A program made the position numbers and the translations under genes. The notes beneath the pieces are model-generated. The model was not told where the DNA came from and ran no database searches. It was given only the letters and a program-made list of their open reading frames with translations. Of a DNA stretch of 58,095 nt, positions 1-9,786 are shown in pieces; position 1 is the first letter of the stretch; every line of letters begins with the position of its first letter. This stretch comes from CF-161 sp035638495 (GTDB lineage: Bacteria; Chloroflexota; Dormibacteria; Dormibacterales; Dormibacteraceae): contig DASQZW010000286.1 of NCBI GenBank assembly GCA_035638495.1, forward strand, positions 1 to 58,095, read 5' to 3'.

Positions 1-1
1 C

Positions 2-211
2 CTCGGCCTGGCCACCTCGCTGGGCGCTCTGCTGGCGGCGCTGCTGTCGCTGCACGTCCAGTTCTCCGATGCGACCGGCCCGTGGCTCTACGAGTACGCG
101 GTGGAGTGGGTGCCCCTCCTCTGCCTGGTCTTCATGAAGGCCGGCCGTACGTGGGGCCTCGACGGCGCGATCGCGCGGCGCAACCCCGGCTGGCGGCGTC
201 GCTTCGCATGA
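2..211 (+). CDS. DoxX-like membrane protein, 3' end only
   Basis: The window opens inside this gene; 69 codons and a TGA stop at 209-211 are visible in the frame beginning at base 2. The first part is a hydrophobic helix rich in Leu and Ala, followed by a second helix (WVPLLCLVFMKAG) and a basic tail with GLDGAIARR, which resembles the usual C-terminus of DoxX / TQO small-subunit membrane proteins. The family contains small four-helix proteins of uncertain redox-linked function. The stop overlaps the ATG of the next gene (ATGA), so it is the upstream member of the operon running to 8030. The family call rests on the C-terminal motif alone. Confidence 0.6.
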   Translation, partial: LGLATSLGALLAALLSLHVQFSDATGPWLYEYAVEWVPLLCLVFMKAGRTWGLDGAIARRNPGWRRRFA

Positions 212-1179
212 TGCCGGCGACCCCGCGCGAGGTCTACATCGAGCCGACCAACCGCTGCAACGAGCTGTGCACGACGTGCCCGCGCACGTTCTTCACCCGC
301 GAGCCGGAGGCGGACCTGGACCGGGAGCGGTTCGTGCGCGTCCTGGACCAGTTCCCCGGCGTGGAGCGGGTGGTGCTCCACGGCGTGGGCGAGCCGCTGC
401 TGGCGCGCGACCTGCCCGACATGGTCGCGGAGGCCAACCGGCGCGGCGCCCGCGTCCTCTTCAACTCCAACGCGCTGGCGCTCCACCGCCGGCTGGCCCG
501 CCAGCTGGTTGCGGCCGGGCTCGACGAGCTGCGCATCAGCATGGACGCCGCCGACGCCGGCACCTACCGGGCGATCCGCGGCGTCGACGGATTCGAGAAG
601 GCCATGCGGCGCGCCGCGGACTTCTGCCGGCTGCTGCGGGAGCTCGGCGCCGAGCGGCCGAGGGTGTCACTGGTCTTCATGGTCATGAGCGAGAACGTCG
701 ACTCCCTGACGCGGGTCATCGAGCGGGCCGGCGAGATCGGCGCGCACGCGGTGGTGCTGCAGCGACTCGTGTACTTCGACGTCGGGATGGCGGTCGAGGC
801 GCAGTCGCTGATGGGCCGCGACCTCTCGGCGCTGACGGCCGCCTGGCGCGACGCCGCCGGCCGGGCCGGCGTGGAGCTGGTCGGCACCGGCGGCTTCTCG
901 CCCGCGGACTCGCTGCAGCCAGTCGCGGCCCGGCGGCCGTGGTCGGGCTGCACCCGGCCCTGGCGTTCGACATATGTGACCGCCAACGGCAACGTCCTGC
1001 CCTGCTGCTTCGCCCCGTTCACCACGACGGACTACCAGGGCGTGATCCTCGGCAGCGTGCACGAGCGCCCGATGAGCGAGATATGGAACGGCTCCGAGTA
1101 CGAGGCCTTTCGCCGGGCCCACGCCTCCGACGACCCGCCGGAGTGCTGCCGGGGCTGCGGCACCCGCTGGATGTACTGA
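208..1179 (+). CDS. Radical SAM protein with SPASM-type C-terminus
   Basis: A 323-residue radical SAM enzyme. The cluster motif CNELCTTC (C17, C21, C24) follows a first beta strand (VYIEPTNRC), and GEP and strand-forming segments of the partial TIM barrel follow. The C-terminal 80 residues contain CTRPW, LPCCFAP and ECCRGCG, a Cys-rich arrangement typical of SPASM/twitch domains that carry auxiliary iron-sulfur clusters. Such enzymes mature peptides or modify small molecules by radical chemistry; the substrate here is unknown. I chose ATG 208 because it overlaps the preceding stop and begins just before the conserved first strand; longer in-frame starts would run into the DoxX-like gene. The 3' end overlaps the next gene. 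Confidence 0.85.
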   Translation: MMPATPREVYIEPTNRCNELCTTCPRTFFTREPEADLDRERFVRVLDQFPGVERVVLHGVGEPLLARDLPDMVAEANRRGARVLFNSNALALHRRLARQLVAAGLDELRISMDAADAGTYRAIRGVDGFEKAMRRAADFCRLLRELGAERPRVSLVFMVMSENVDSLTRVIERAGEIGAHAVVLQRLVYFDVGMAVEAQSLMGRDLSALTAAWRDAAGRAGVELVGTGGFSPADSLQPVAARRPWSGCTRPWRSTYVTANGNVLPCCFAPFTTTDYQGVILGSVHERPMSEIWNGSEYEAFRRAHASDDPPECCRGCGTRWMY

Positions 1180-2543
1180 GGGGCGCGGTCGGCCGCCCCG
1201 CGGCCGTCCCCCTGGCCGCGTCGGCTCTGGCGTTCGCGCTGGTCGCTTGGACGCTGCTGCAGCGCGCCGCGGCGCTCCAGGTCCCGGCGTACGACACGGC
1301 GTTCTTCGAGCAGCTCGTGTGGAACCTCGGCCACGGACGGGGCCTGGTCAGCGGGTTCTTCCCGGGCGGCTTCCTGGGACTGCACTTCTCGCCCCTCCTG
1401 GCGCTGCCGGCCCTGCTCGAGCTGGCCTGGCCCGACGCGCGCCTGCTCGCCCTGCTGCACGCCGCGGCGCTCGCCTCCACGGCGCCGGCGGCCTACCTGC
1501 TGCTCCGGGGGCTGCTGGGCGACCGCCCCGGCGCCGGGCTGGCCGCAGCGGCGCTGGGCGCGCCCGTGCCCTTCTGGCTGGCGCTCCAGGAGGCGGAGCG
1601 GGCCGGGTTCCACCCCGAGGCGCTGGCGCTGCCGCTGGTCCTGGTCGCCGGGTGGGCCGGCCTGCGCGGCCGGTGGCGGCTGTGCTGGGCCTGCGCGGCG
1701 GTCGCGCTCGCGTCGAAGGAGGACCAGGCGTACGCGGTTGCGGTGATCGGCGCGCTGCTTGCGGTGCACGGTCCCTCGCGCCGGCAGGGCATCGCGCTGG
1801 TCCTCGCCGCGGTGGCCTGGGCGGGGGCACTCGAGCTGGTGGTGATGCCGGCGCTGCTCGGCCCCGTGCCCAGCGACCTGAATTCCTACTACCAGTGGCT
1901 GCACCGCCCCACCGCCGCCCTGCTGGTCGACGCTCTGACCGCCCCGGCAGGCTGGCTGGCGTTCGCGGCCATGATCGCCTCGATGGCGGGCCTGCCGCTC
2001 GTGCGCCCCGCCTGGCTGGCGCTGGCGCTGCCGCCGCTCCTGGGCGACCTGCTCAGCGCCCACGTCCCGCAGCCGGAGCTGCGCCTGCAGTACGCGCTGC
2101 CGCTGGTCGTGCCGGTGCTGGTGGCCGGCGGCCTGGGCGCGCGCCGGCTGCTGGACCGGCCCCGGCCGGCGGTGGCGCTGGCGGCGCTGGCGCTGCCGGC
2201 CCTGGCGATCGGCGCCCTGTTCGGCCCGCTCGTCGGCCAGCGCCCGGCCCCCGCGGCGCCCGCGCTGGGCCGGCTCCTGGCGTGCACCTCGGCGCTGCCC
2301 GCCGCGGCGCCGGTCGCGGTGGACGACGACGCCGCCCCGCCGCTGGCCGCCCGGCCGCTGGAGCGTCCGCTGACGTACGGCGGGCCGTCCGACTGGGTCG
2401 TGGTGGACCGTGCCAGCCCGCTGCCGTCGTACGTCAACGCCGCCGCGCGGGCCCAGCACCTCGCGGCGCTGCCCACGGAGGGCCGCCGGCTCGCGTGCGA
2501 CGACGGCCGCTTCCAGCTGTGGGGGCCGGCCGGCAGTGGCTGA
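1143..2543 (+). CDS. DUF2079 family polytopic membrane protein
   Basis: About 466 residues if it starts at GTG 1143, inside the end of the radical SAM gene; no ATG is available near the first membrane helix. The chain has roughly ten hydrophobic segments and ends in a soluble region. The motifs YDTAFFEQLVWN, a GLHFSP segment and a SKED segment in an inter-helix loop are those of DUF2079 proteins, which resemble integral-membrane glycosyltransferases of the GT-C type. Its position beside a GT2-type gene and two radical SAM genes fits a role in transferring a lipid-linked or polyprenyl sugar, but that is inference. The start is uncertain by some tens of bases. Confidence 0.75.
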   Translation: MLPGLRHPLDVLRGAVGRPAAVPLAASALAFALVAWTLLQRAAALQVPAYDTAFFEQLVWNLGHGRGLVSGFFPGGFLGLHFSPLLALPALLELAWPDARLLALLHAAALASTAPAAYLLLRGLLGDRPGAGLAAAALGAPVPFWLALQEAERAGFHPEALALPLVLVAGWAGLRGRWRLCWACAAVALASKEDQAYAVAVIGALLAVHGPSRRQGIALVLAAVAWAGALELVVMPALLGPVPSDLNSYYQWLHRPTAALLVDALTAPAGWLAFAAMIASMAGLPLVRPAWLALALPPLLGDLLSAHVPQPELRLQYALPLVVPVLVAGGLGARRLLDRPRPAVALAALALPALAIGALFGPLVGQRPAPAAPALGRLLACTSALPAAAPVAVDDDAAPPLAARPLERPLTYGGPSDWVVVDRASPLPSYVNAAARAQHLAALPTEGRRLACDDGRFQLWGPAGSG

Positions 2544-2627
2544 GCAGCGGCTTTGCCGTACGGCGGCCACGTCATTTGCTGCCAGAGAGGTGGCTCCGGT
2601 ACGGCAGTGCGGACACGAGGCGTCCCG

Positions 2628-3992
2628 ATGACGCGCCACGACTCGATGTCGACGCACCGGCTCGCCGCCGTGGTCCCCACCTGGAACGAGGCGGCCGCCA
2701 TCGGCGACGTCGTGCGCGGCCTGCGGGCCGCCGGCGTCTGCTGCGTGCTCGTCGTCGACGCCGGATCGGTCGACGGCACCCAGGAGGCCGCCCGGGCGGC
2801 GGGCGGAACCGTCGTCCACGAGCCGCGCCGCGGCTACGGCCGCGCCTGCCTGACCGGCGCCCAGGCGGCGGCCGGGCACGAGCTCGTCGCGTTCCTGGAC
2901 GGCGACGGCTCCTGCCACCCCGGCGACCTGGCCCGGCTCGAGGACGCCGCCGCCAGGGCCGACGTGGTGCTCGGCCGCCGCCGGCGCACGGAGACGGACG
3001 CGCTGCCCTGGCACGCCCGCCTCGGCAACGACCTGGTCGCCGCCGTCCTGCGCGTGCGCGGCGGGCGGCCGGTGCACGACCTGCCGCCCTTCAAGCTGGT
3101 CCGGGGCGACGCCCTCGCCGGGCTCGGCCTGGACGACCCGGGCTACGGGTGGACCGTCCAGCTCGTTGGCCGGGCGCTCACGCATCCGGCGCTCCGCGTG
3201 GTCGAGGCGCCGACCACGTTCCGGCGGCGGGCCGGCGGCGAGAGCAAGGTGTCCGGACGGCTCGGCCCGTCGGTGCGGGCCGGCCGCGCGATGCTGCTGC
3301 AGGCACGCGCTGCCACCCGGCGCCGCGGGCTCATGGTCCTGATGGCCAAGGCGCCCCGGTCGGGCCACAGCAAGACGCGGCTGGAGGCGGATATCGGCTC
3401 GGACCTCACCGAGGGCTTCTGGACGGCGTGCCTGCGCGACGCCGGGGTCCGGCTGCGGCGCGCGGCAGTCGCCGCCGGTCTCGACGCGGCCGCGATGACC
3501 CCGTCGCCGGCCGACGCGGCCGAGGTCCGCCGGCTGACCGGCCTGCCCGCGCTCGTGCAGCGGCGCCCCGGTCTGGGCCAGGCGCTCCTCGACGTCTCCG
3601 ACCTGCCAGCGCCGTTCACCATCGCGGTCAGCGCGGACGCACCGACGCTGCCCGAGGCGTACCTGCGGCGGGCAGCGCGCGTCCTCGAGCAGGGCCAGGC
3701 GGTCCTGGGACCGGGACCGGACGGCGGCTACTACCTGGTCGGCCAGCGGCGGGGTCTCTCCCGCCGGCGCCGCGAACGCGCCTACCTGGAGGCGCCGATG
3801 GGGACGACGGCCGTCCTGGCCCACACCCGTGCCGCGCTGGGAGACCCGGTGCTGCTGCCGCCGTGGCCCGACGTGGACTCGGCGGAGGAGCTGCGCGGTC
3901 TGGCGGAGCAGCTTCGGGGCGAGCCGAACTTGGCGCCGGCCGTCGCGGCCTGGCTGAGCGATCATGGGTCGGGTTTGGAGGAGGCGGGTTAG
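2628..3992 (+). CDS. Fusion of GT2 glycosyltransferase and DUF2064 (TIGR04282-like) transferase
   Basis: A 454-residue two-domain protein. Residues about 9-225 are a GT-A fold family 2 glycosyltransferase (VVPTWNEA start, LVVDAGSVDGT, FLDGDGS as the metal-binding region). Residues about 240-440 match DUF2064 / TIGR04282 proteins (MAKAPRSGHSKTRLE, SADAPTLPE, LGPGPDGGYYLVG). In many genomes these are two adjacent genes (the rSAM/selenodomain-associated transferases 1 and 2, later linked to arsenosugar synthesis); here they are one chain with GT2 first. ATG 2628 is preceded by a GAGG-type ribosome site seven bases upstream; ATG 2646 is possible. An 84-base gap separates it from the DUF2079 gene. 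Confidence 0.85.
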   Translation: MTRHDSMSTHRLAAVVPTWNEAAAIGDVVRGLRAAGVCCVLVVDAGSVDGTQEAARAAGGTVVHEPRRGYGRACLTGAQAAAGHELVAFLDGDGSCHPGDLARLEDAAARADVVLGRRRRTETDALPWHARLGNDLVAAVLRVRGGRPVHDLPPFKLVRGDALAGLGLDDPGYGWTVQLVGRALTHPALRVVEAPTTFRRRAGGESKVSGRLGPSVRAGRAMLLQARAATRRRGLMVLMAKAPRSGHSKTRLEADIGSDLTEGFWTACLRDAGVRLRRAAVAAGLDAAAMTPSPADAAEVRRLTGLPALVQRRPGLGQALLDVSDLPAPFTIAVSADAPTLPEAYLRRAARVLEQGQAVLGPGPDGGYYLVGQRRGLSRRRRERAYLEAPMGTTAVLAHTRAALGDPVLLPPWPDVDSAEELRGLAEQLRGEPNLAPAVAAWLSDHGSGLEEAG

Positions 3993-3993
3993 G

Positions 3994-4491
3994 TTGGCGA
4001 GGGTCGAGCTGGTGACCGCCGAGCGCGCACCGCTGCTGGCGCGGCCGTTCTACGCGGGCGGCGACCCCGGCCCCATCGGAGCGGCGCTGGCCAACGTGCC
4101 CGAGCTGATGGAGGTGGCCATGCCGTTCCTGGGCGTGGTCTACGGGCCCACCAGCGTGCCGGCGCGGCTCAAGGAGATCGTGATCCTGGCGGTGTCGTCC
4201 GCCAACGGCTGCCGGTACTGCACCCTGTCGCACACCGCTGTCGCGAGGCGCATGGGCTTCGCGCCGGACGAGCTGGACGCGCTGCTCGGCCAGGCACCGC
4301 CGCCCGACCGCTGGGACGCGGTCGAGCGCGCGCTGCTCGCCTTCTCGGAGGCGCTGAGCCACCGGCCGGCGGAGGCGGTCGACCTGCTCCGCCCCCACTT
4401 CGGGGAGCCGGAGATCGTGGAGCTGGTGACGCTCGGCTCGGCGACGGTGATGCTCAACCGCTTCGCGACCGCCCTGGAGCTGCCCGCGTGA
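3994..4491 (+). CDS. AhpD-like carboxymuconolactone decarboxylase family protein
   Basis: 165 residues starting at TTG 3994, two bases after the previous stop and downstream of a strong GGAGGAGG at 3977-3984. The motif NGCRYCTLSH (C73, C76, H80) is the redox-active CxxC...H site of AhpD-like peroxidases, in the usual helical setting (LKEIVILAVSSA before it, MGFAPDEL after it). Members reduce peroxides or act as thiol-redox helpers. AhpD-like proteins also accompany the TIGR04282/TIGR04283 radical SAM gene sets, which agrees with the neighbours here. An in-frame ATG at 3964 lies inside the previous gene and is less likely to be the start. Confidence 0.85.
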   Translation: MARVELVTAERAPLLARPFYAGGDPGPIGAALANVPELMEVAMPFLGVVYGPTSVPARLKEIVILAVSSANGCRYCTLSHTAVARRMGFAPDELDALLGQAPPPDRWDAVERALLAFSEALSHRPAEAVDLLRPHFGEPEIVELVTLGSATVMLNRFATALELPA

Positions 4492-5314
4492 CCGCGGTTG
4501 CGGAGGCGGTCTCGGGCGGCCTGATCGGCGGCCGGCTCTGGCTCTACGCGAACTACCACTGCAACCTGACGTGCGCGTACTGCCTGACCGAGTCGGCGCC
4601 GGCCGTGGCCAGGCGGCAGATCCCTGTCGGCGGCCTGCCCGGGATCGCGGCCGAGGCGCGGGAGGCGGGCTTCACGGCGCTCGGCGTCACCGGCGGTGAG
4701 CCCTTCCTGGTCGCCGGCATGGCGGGCGCGCTGGCCGCGATGGCTGCGGAGCTCCCGACGGTGGTCCTCAGCAATGGGACCCTGTTCACCCCGCGCCTGC
4801 TGAACGAGCTGACGGTGCTGGCCGGGCGCGACGTCGCCGTGCAGATCTCGCTCGACAGCGCGGACCCCGAGGCCAACGACGAGATGCGCGGGCCGCGCAA
4901 CTTCGCACGGGTCGTCGACGCGATCCCGCGCCTGCGCGCCCGGGGCATCCGCGTCCGGGTGGCCACGACGGGCGACGGCGTCGAGCCCGACGCGCTGGCC
5001 CGCCTCTGCGAGCTGCACCGCTCGCTGGGCGTGAGCGACGAGGACCACGTGGTCCGTCCGATCGTGCGCCGGGGGCGGGCCATCGACCACGGCCTCGGCG
5101 TCGACGCGGGACTGGCCGATCTGCCTGCCGAGCTGACGATCACGGCGGACGGCGCCTTCTGGAGCCCGTTCGGGCCGACCGTCCACGGCGGCCGCCTCGA
5201 CACCGACCTGCTGCTGACCAGGACGACGCGTCCGCTCTCGATCCCGGCGGCGGCGATGCTGCGGATCGCGGGGGCAGCGACGTCGCGGCCCGCCTCAGGC
5301 CCCCCGCGCATCCG

Positions 5315-5318
<4 letters not shown>
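4488..5318 (+). CDS. Radical SAM protein, short form
   Basis: 276 residues from a GTG that overlaps the previous stop (GTGA). The cluster motif CNLTCAYC sits at C25, C29, C32; VTGGEPFL is the SAM-binding GGE motif and VQISLDSADPEAND the later barrel strand. After about residue 205 the chain has LTITADGAFWSPFGP and a basic, Pro-rich end, with no cysteine pairs that could bind auxiliary clusters, unlike the first radical SAM protein of the operon. Two radical SAM enzymes with an AhpD-like protein between them suggest consecutive steps in one pathway. The substrate cannot be told from sequence. Confidence 0.85.
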
Positions 5319-6006
<688 letters not shown>

Positions 6007-6010
<4 letters not shown>

Positions 6011-7293
6011 GGTGGTCCGACGCGGTCACGCTGGCGCTCCGCGGCGCCCTGCGCCGGCCGGTGCGCACCGCGCTCACGACGCTGGGCGTGACGCTCGGCA
6101 GCGGCCTGCTGGTGGCGCTTGCCGTCGTCACGACGGCGGCCGACACGAAGGTCCTGGACCGCCTGGGCCAGGGCAACCCGCTGACGACGGTCAGGGTCGC
6201 GCCGGCGCAGCCCCGCCCGGGCCAGCTCGACAGTGACGCGCTCCAGCCCGGAGCCCCGCACGACCTCACGGACGCCGCCCTCGCCTCGATCCGCCGCGCC
6301 CCCCACGTGACGCGCGTCGTCCCGATCCAGACCAGCCGCGTGGCCGAGCTGTCCGACGAGGGCGGCTTGTCCCAGGACTGGATCATCGGGACGGACATGA
6401 CGCAGGTGAGCACCCTGCCGATCACGCTCCTGGCCGGGCGCTGGCCGGCGGCGAACTCGCTGACCGAGGTGGCCGCGACGACCGACTACCTCTTCAAGCT
6501 GCACATCGACGGCGACAAACCTCGCCAGGCGCTCGGTCATCAGGTCACCCTGACCAGTCCCCGGATCGCCGCGGGCGACACGGGCCCGGGCCAGGGCCGG
6601 TCCTATCGGGCGGTGATCGTGGGCGTGGTCGGCCAGGACCTCACGGACGGCGACTTCATCGTCCCGGTCCCGCAGGTGGTCCAGAGCCGGCAGTGGGAGC
6701 AGGGCGGAGCCGGCAGCACCCAGTTCCCGGTCAACGGCTCGCCGTACGCCGGGGCGGTGGTCGTCGCCTCCAGCCTGAGCGACGTCCACACCGTGCGCGC
6801 GGAGCTGTACGGGATGGGCTACGCGACGAGCGCGCCCGAGCACCTCGTTGCTTCAGTACAGGAGTACCTGGGCGTCGTCAACGTCGTGCTCGGGTCGATC
6901 GGGAGCGTGGCGCTGGGCGTCGCGCTGCTCAGCATCGCGAACGCGCTGCTGGCGGCCATCCACGAGCGGCGCCGCGACATCGGCGTGCTGAAGGCGATCG
7001 GCGGGCGCGACCGCGACGTGCTGCGGTGGTTCCTGGTCGAGGCGCTTGCGATCGGCCTTGCCGGGGGCGCCGCGGGCGCGGTCGCCGGCGTGGTCATCGC
7101 GGAGCTGGTCGGCGTGGCCGTGAACCAGTACCTGGTCGCACACGACCTGGGGAGCCTGGACCTGGTCGGGGTGCCGGTGGTCATCCCGCTGCTGGGCTGG
7201 CTGGGCACGGGCCTCCTGGCGGTCATCGCCGGCGGGCTGCCGTCGCTGCAGGCCGCGCACCTGCCGGCGCGCGAGGCGGTCGTCGAGGCGTGA
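6007..7293 (+). CDS. ABC transporter permease, FtsX/MacB type
   Basis: 428 residues beginning at an ATG that overlaps the ATPase stop. One N-terminal membrane helix (residues about 20-45) is followed by a large extracytoplasmic region with MacB-type periplasmic-core features, then three helices near the C-terminus. ALLAAIHERRRDIGVLKAIG between the second and third helices is the conserved coupling segment of FtsX-like permeases. It works with the preceding ATPase. No separate membrane-fusion protein is encoded in the operon, so the system probably serves a single membrane. Confidence 0.92.
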
Positions 7294-8030
7294 GGAAGCG
7301 CGTCGCGCTCGGCCTCGCGCTGCTGCTGGTGGCGGCGTGCTCGTCGGGGACTCCGGCGGCGGTGCCCCGGCGGCTGGTGAGCGCGCCGTCGCCCACGGCC
7401 GCGCCGCTCGTCTACGCGGCAGTCGGCGCAAGCGAGACGGCCGGGATCGGCGCCCAGGACCCGCGCAGCCAGGCCTGGCCGATGGTCTTCTACGACACCG
7501 CGCTGCCGCCGTCCGCGGTGATGTACAGCTTCGGCGTCCCGTTCGAGACCACCGAGGCGGCCCTGAACGGCGAGGTGCCGGCGGCCCTCGCCGTGGATCC
7601 GGCGCTGGTCACGGTCTGGCTCAACGTGGACGACCTGGCGGCGGGCGTGAGCGCCGCCGACTACGAGGCGCGGCTCGGTCAGCTCGTGCACGCCCTCCGC
7701 CGCGGCGGGGCGACCCGGGTGCTGGTGGCCAACACGCCCTACCTGGACCACCTGCCGCTGTACCTGAAGTGCCGGTCGGGCGGCGCCGGGTGTCCGTTCG
7801 CGGGCCCCGTCCCGGCGCCCGATCAGCTGAACGCGATGGTCGACGCGTACAACGCGGCGATCGCCCGCGTCGTGCAGCGGGAGGGCGCGGTGCTGGTCGA
7901 CCTCCACGCCGCCGGCGAGGTGCCGGACGAGCATCCGGACTGGGTCTCGCCGGATGGCTTCCATCCCGACGCGGCCGGCTACGTACAGATCGCCGCCCGG
8001 TTCGCGGCGGCGCTCAGCGCGAGCGGCTAG
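7290..8030 (+). CDS. SGNH/GDSL hydrolase-type lipoprotein
   Basis: 246 residues from a GTG overlapping the permease stop. An N-terminal signal with lipobox LLVAAC predicts lipidation at Cys17, so the protein should sit on the outer face of the membrane. Block I of SGNH hydrolases is altered (AVGASETAG, with Ser retained), the block III Asn region reads WLNVDDL, and the block V dyad DGFHP is present. It may deacylate or remodel the exported product. Its TAG stop overlaps the TAG stop of the opposing gene, so the two transcripts converge with no terminator between them. Confidence 0.8.
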   Translation: MRKRVALGLALLLVAACSSGTPAAVPRRLVSAPSPTAAPLVYAAVGASETAGIGAQDPRSQAWPMVFYDTALPPSAVMYSFGVPFETTEAALNGEVPAALAVDPALVTVWLNVDDLAAGVSAADYEARLGQLVHALRRGGATRVLVANTPYLDHLPLYLKCRSGGAGCPFAGPVPAPDQLNAMVDAYNAAIARVVQREGAVLVDLHAAGEVPDEHPDWVSPDGFHPDAAGYVQIAARFAAALSASG

Positions 8031-8938
8031 GCGTACACGACCGTCTCGTATGCGGGCGTCGGGCGCTCCTCGTCGAACAGCTTGCGCTCGTGCATCCAGC
8101 GCTGCGACCGCTCGTACATCTCGCGGGTGTACGGCAGGAACACGATGCGCTCGCCCATGCCGAAGCCGCGGACGTCGACCTGGTCGCGCAGGTGGGCCGG
8201 AATCTCCTCCAGGTGATGGTGCTTGTACCGCTCCGGCTCCAGGTCCAGGTCCGCCTGCGCGCGCGCCAGCGCGCGGAAGTACCTCGCGACGTCCTCCGGG
8301 TCGGCGCCGTTGTCGAACAGGAATCCGATCATGAACGTCGTGTCGGCGATCCGGCGGAACCCCTGCTGCTCGAGGAGGGAGAGCGGCACGGCCCACACGT
8401 TCGCCGCCGGCACCGTGCGCTGCAGCAGCGCCTCGACGCGGTCCCACGGCATCCCGACGAACCGCAGCTTGATGTCCTCGGGGGCGAGGAACGACTCCAG
8501 CGCCTGCAGCGCCGAGAAGTGGCTGCCTGAGTGATACCCGACCGCAACCTCGACCCCGGCCAGGTCGGCCGGCTTTCGCACGGGCGACTCCGGCGGGACC
8601 ACGATCGCGCCAGGCGTGACCGAATAGGCGTGACCCCACATGCGGCCGAACTGGGCGCTCGCCGCCTCGTTGATCGCCCAGTGGCACGCCGAGCTGATGT
8701 CGCACGCGCGGCCCGCCTCGTACGTCTCGAACATCCCGGTCGTCACGTCGACCGTGCCGGGCACCGCCGCGGTTCCGTCGGCGTGGACCGGCTTGAGCTG
8801 GTCGACGATCGCGCCCATCACCTCACGCGACACGAAGTCGCTGAACTCGTAGTCGAGTCCCTCGTCGCTGAAGTATCCCTTCTCGTGCGCGACGAGCTCC
8901 TGCAGCCGCCCGTGCTTCTGGATGCGGAAGGTTCCCAT
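8027..8938 (-). CDS. ABC-type substrate-binding protein, NMT1-like, without signal peptide
   Basis: 303 residues resembling periplasmic binding proteins of the NMT1/SsuA type: GYFSDEGLDYEF near the N-terminus, VRKPADLAGVEVAVG in the middle, and lobes ending in basic and aromatic residues. The chain starts directly with MGTFRIQKHG and has neither a signal peptide nor a lipobox, and no permease or ATPase gene adjoins it. It may therefore work inside the cell as a ligand-binding or pyrimidine-precursor-like protein rather than in transport. A TATCGT box seven bases before ATG 8938 and the absence of a ribosome site suggest a leaderless mRNA. Confidence 0.75.
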   Translation of the reverse strand: MGTFRIQKHGRLQELVAHEKGYFSDEGLDYEFSDFVSREVMGAIVDQLKPVHADGTAAVPGTVDVTTGMFETYEAGRACDISSACHWAINEAASAQFGRMWGHAYSVTPGAIVVPPESPVRKPADLAGVEVAVGYHSGSHFSALQALESFLAPEDIKLRFVGMPWDRVEALLQRTVPAANVWAVPLSLLEQQGFRRIADTTFMIGFLFDNGADPEDVARYFRALARAQADLDLEPERYKHHHLEEIPAHLRDQVDVRGFGMGERIVFLPYTREMYERSQRWMHERKLFDEERPTPAYETVVYA

Positions 8939-8945
8939 GCCGGCG

Positions 8946-8951
8946 ACGATA
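8946..8951 (-). promoter_or_regulatory. -10 box (TATCGT) for the NMT1-like gene
   Basis: TATCGT on the minus strand lies seven bases before ATG 8938. Transcription starting about seven bases downstream would begin at the start codon. Confidence 0.5.
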
Positions 8952-8996
8952 CCGCCGATCAGGCCACGATGGGCGCCGGCGCGCGGACCTCCCCGA

Positions 8997-9716
8997 TCAC
9001 GGGTCGTACCGGTCGTGGTGCCGCACCCAGGCCTGGGTGAACTCCAGCCCGTCCTCGTCCCGGCCCCTGGGGACCAGGTCGAGGAAGTGGTAGGCGCCGT
9101 TCAGCATGTCGATCCCGCGCCCGTGGCACGAGTACGTGTGGAAGAGATCGCCAGCCGCGTTGCGGAAGAAGACGCTGGCGCCCTCCCGATCGGGTAGGCC
9201 CGGGTCCGTGCGCCGGTAGTTGAAGTACGCCGTCGCGCTCTGCATCTCCTCGGGCCGGAACGACGCGTGGTAGTCGTAGTTGAAGTCGGTCCGCTCGGCG
9301 GAGACCCACTTGAACTCCCAGCCCATGCGCGCCCGGAATGCCTCGATCTTCGCCAGCGGAGCGCGCGAGATCGCCACGAACGTCACGTCGCGGTGGTTCA
9401 GGTGGACCGGTATGCCGTCGAAGTTGTCCGCCCAGAACGAGCAGTGCGGGCAGCCCTCGTCCCACTCCGGCGGATACATGAAGTGGTACACGACGAGCTG
9501 GCTGCGGCCCTCGAACAGGTCCGCGAGCGTCTCCTCGCCGTCCGGCCCGTCGAACACATAGGACTTCTCGACGCGCTCCCACGGGAGCTGCCTGCGCTGG
9601 CGGCTGAGCTCGTCACGCAGCCGCGTGAACTCCTTCTCCCGGGCGAGGAACGCGATGCGCGCCTCGAGCCACTCCTCGTGCGAGACCACCCGGTGGCCAT
9701 CGATCTGCTCGGTCAT
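8997..9716 (-). CDS. DUF899 family thioredoxin-fold protein
   Basis: 239 residues beginning MTEQIDGHRVVSHEEWLEAR, the standard N-terminus of DUF899 proteins; an earlier in-frame ATG at 9755 is less typical. FMYPPEWDEGCPHCSFWADNFDG contains the CPHC site of this thioredoxin-like family, followed by HLNHRDVTFVAISRAPL. The proteins are probably cytosolic dithiol enzymes, but the reaction is not known. The gene diverges from a PucR-type regulator; a perfect palindrome at 9787-9802 lies between them and may link their control. Confidence 0.88.
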   Translation of the reverse strand: MTEQIDGHRVVSHEEWLEARIAFLAREKEFTRLRDELSRQRRQLPWERVEKSYVFDGPDGEETLADLFEGRSQLVVYHFMYPPEWDEGCPHCSFWADNFDGIPVHLNHRDVTFVAISRAPLAKIEAFRARMGWEFKWVSAERTDFNYDYHASFRPEEMQSATAYFNYRRTDPGLPDREGASVFFRNAAGDLFHTYSCHGRGIDMLNGAYHFLDLVPRGRDEDGLEFTQAWVRHHDRYDP

Positions 9717-9786
9717 GACGGCTCGAACGTACGGCCACGGCTCCAGCGGGGTCATCGTGGGCCGCGCCGAATCTCGCGACCGCCAG

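Noticed and set aside
2544..2627. A riboswitch or attenuator in the gap before the GT2-DUF2064 gene
   Set aside because: There are short repeats (CCGTACGG, CCGGTACGGC) and a weak GCCAC/GTGGC pairing, but nothing that matches a known RNA element.
1032..3965. A 977-codon open frame on the minus strand opposite the DUF2079 and transferase genes
   Set aside because: It is rich in Arg, Gln and Pro, has no domain and lies wholly opposite genes with clear motifs. It is a by-product of high GC. The same holds for long antisense frames at 13063-14772, 28106-29605, 47131-49746, 54670-56772 and 56441-58027.
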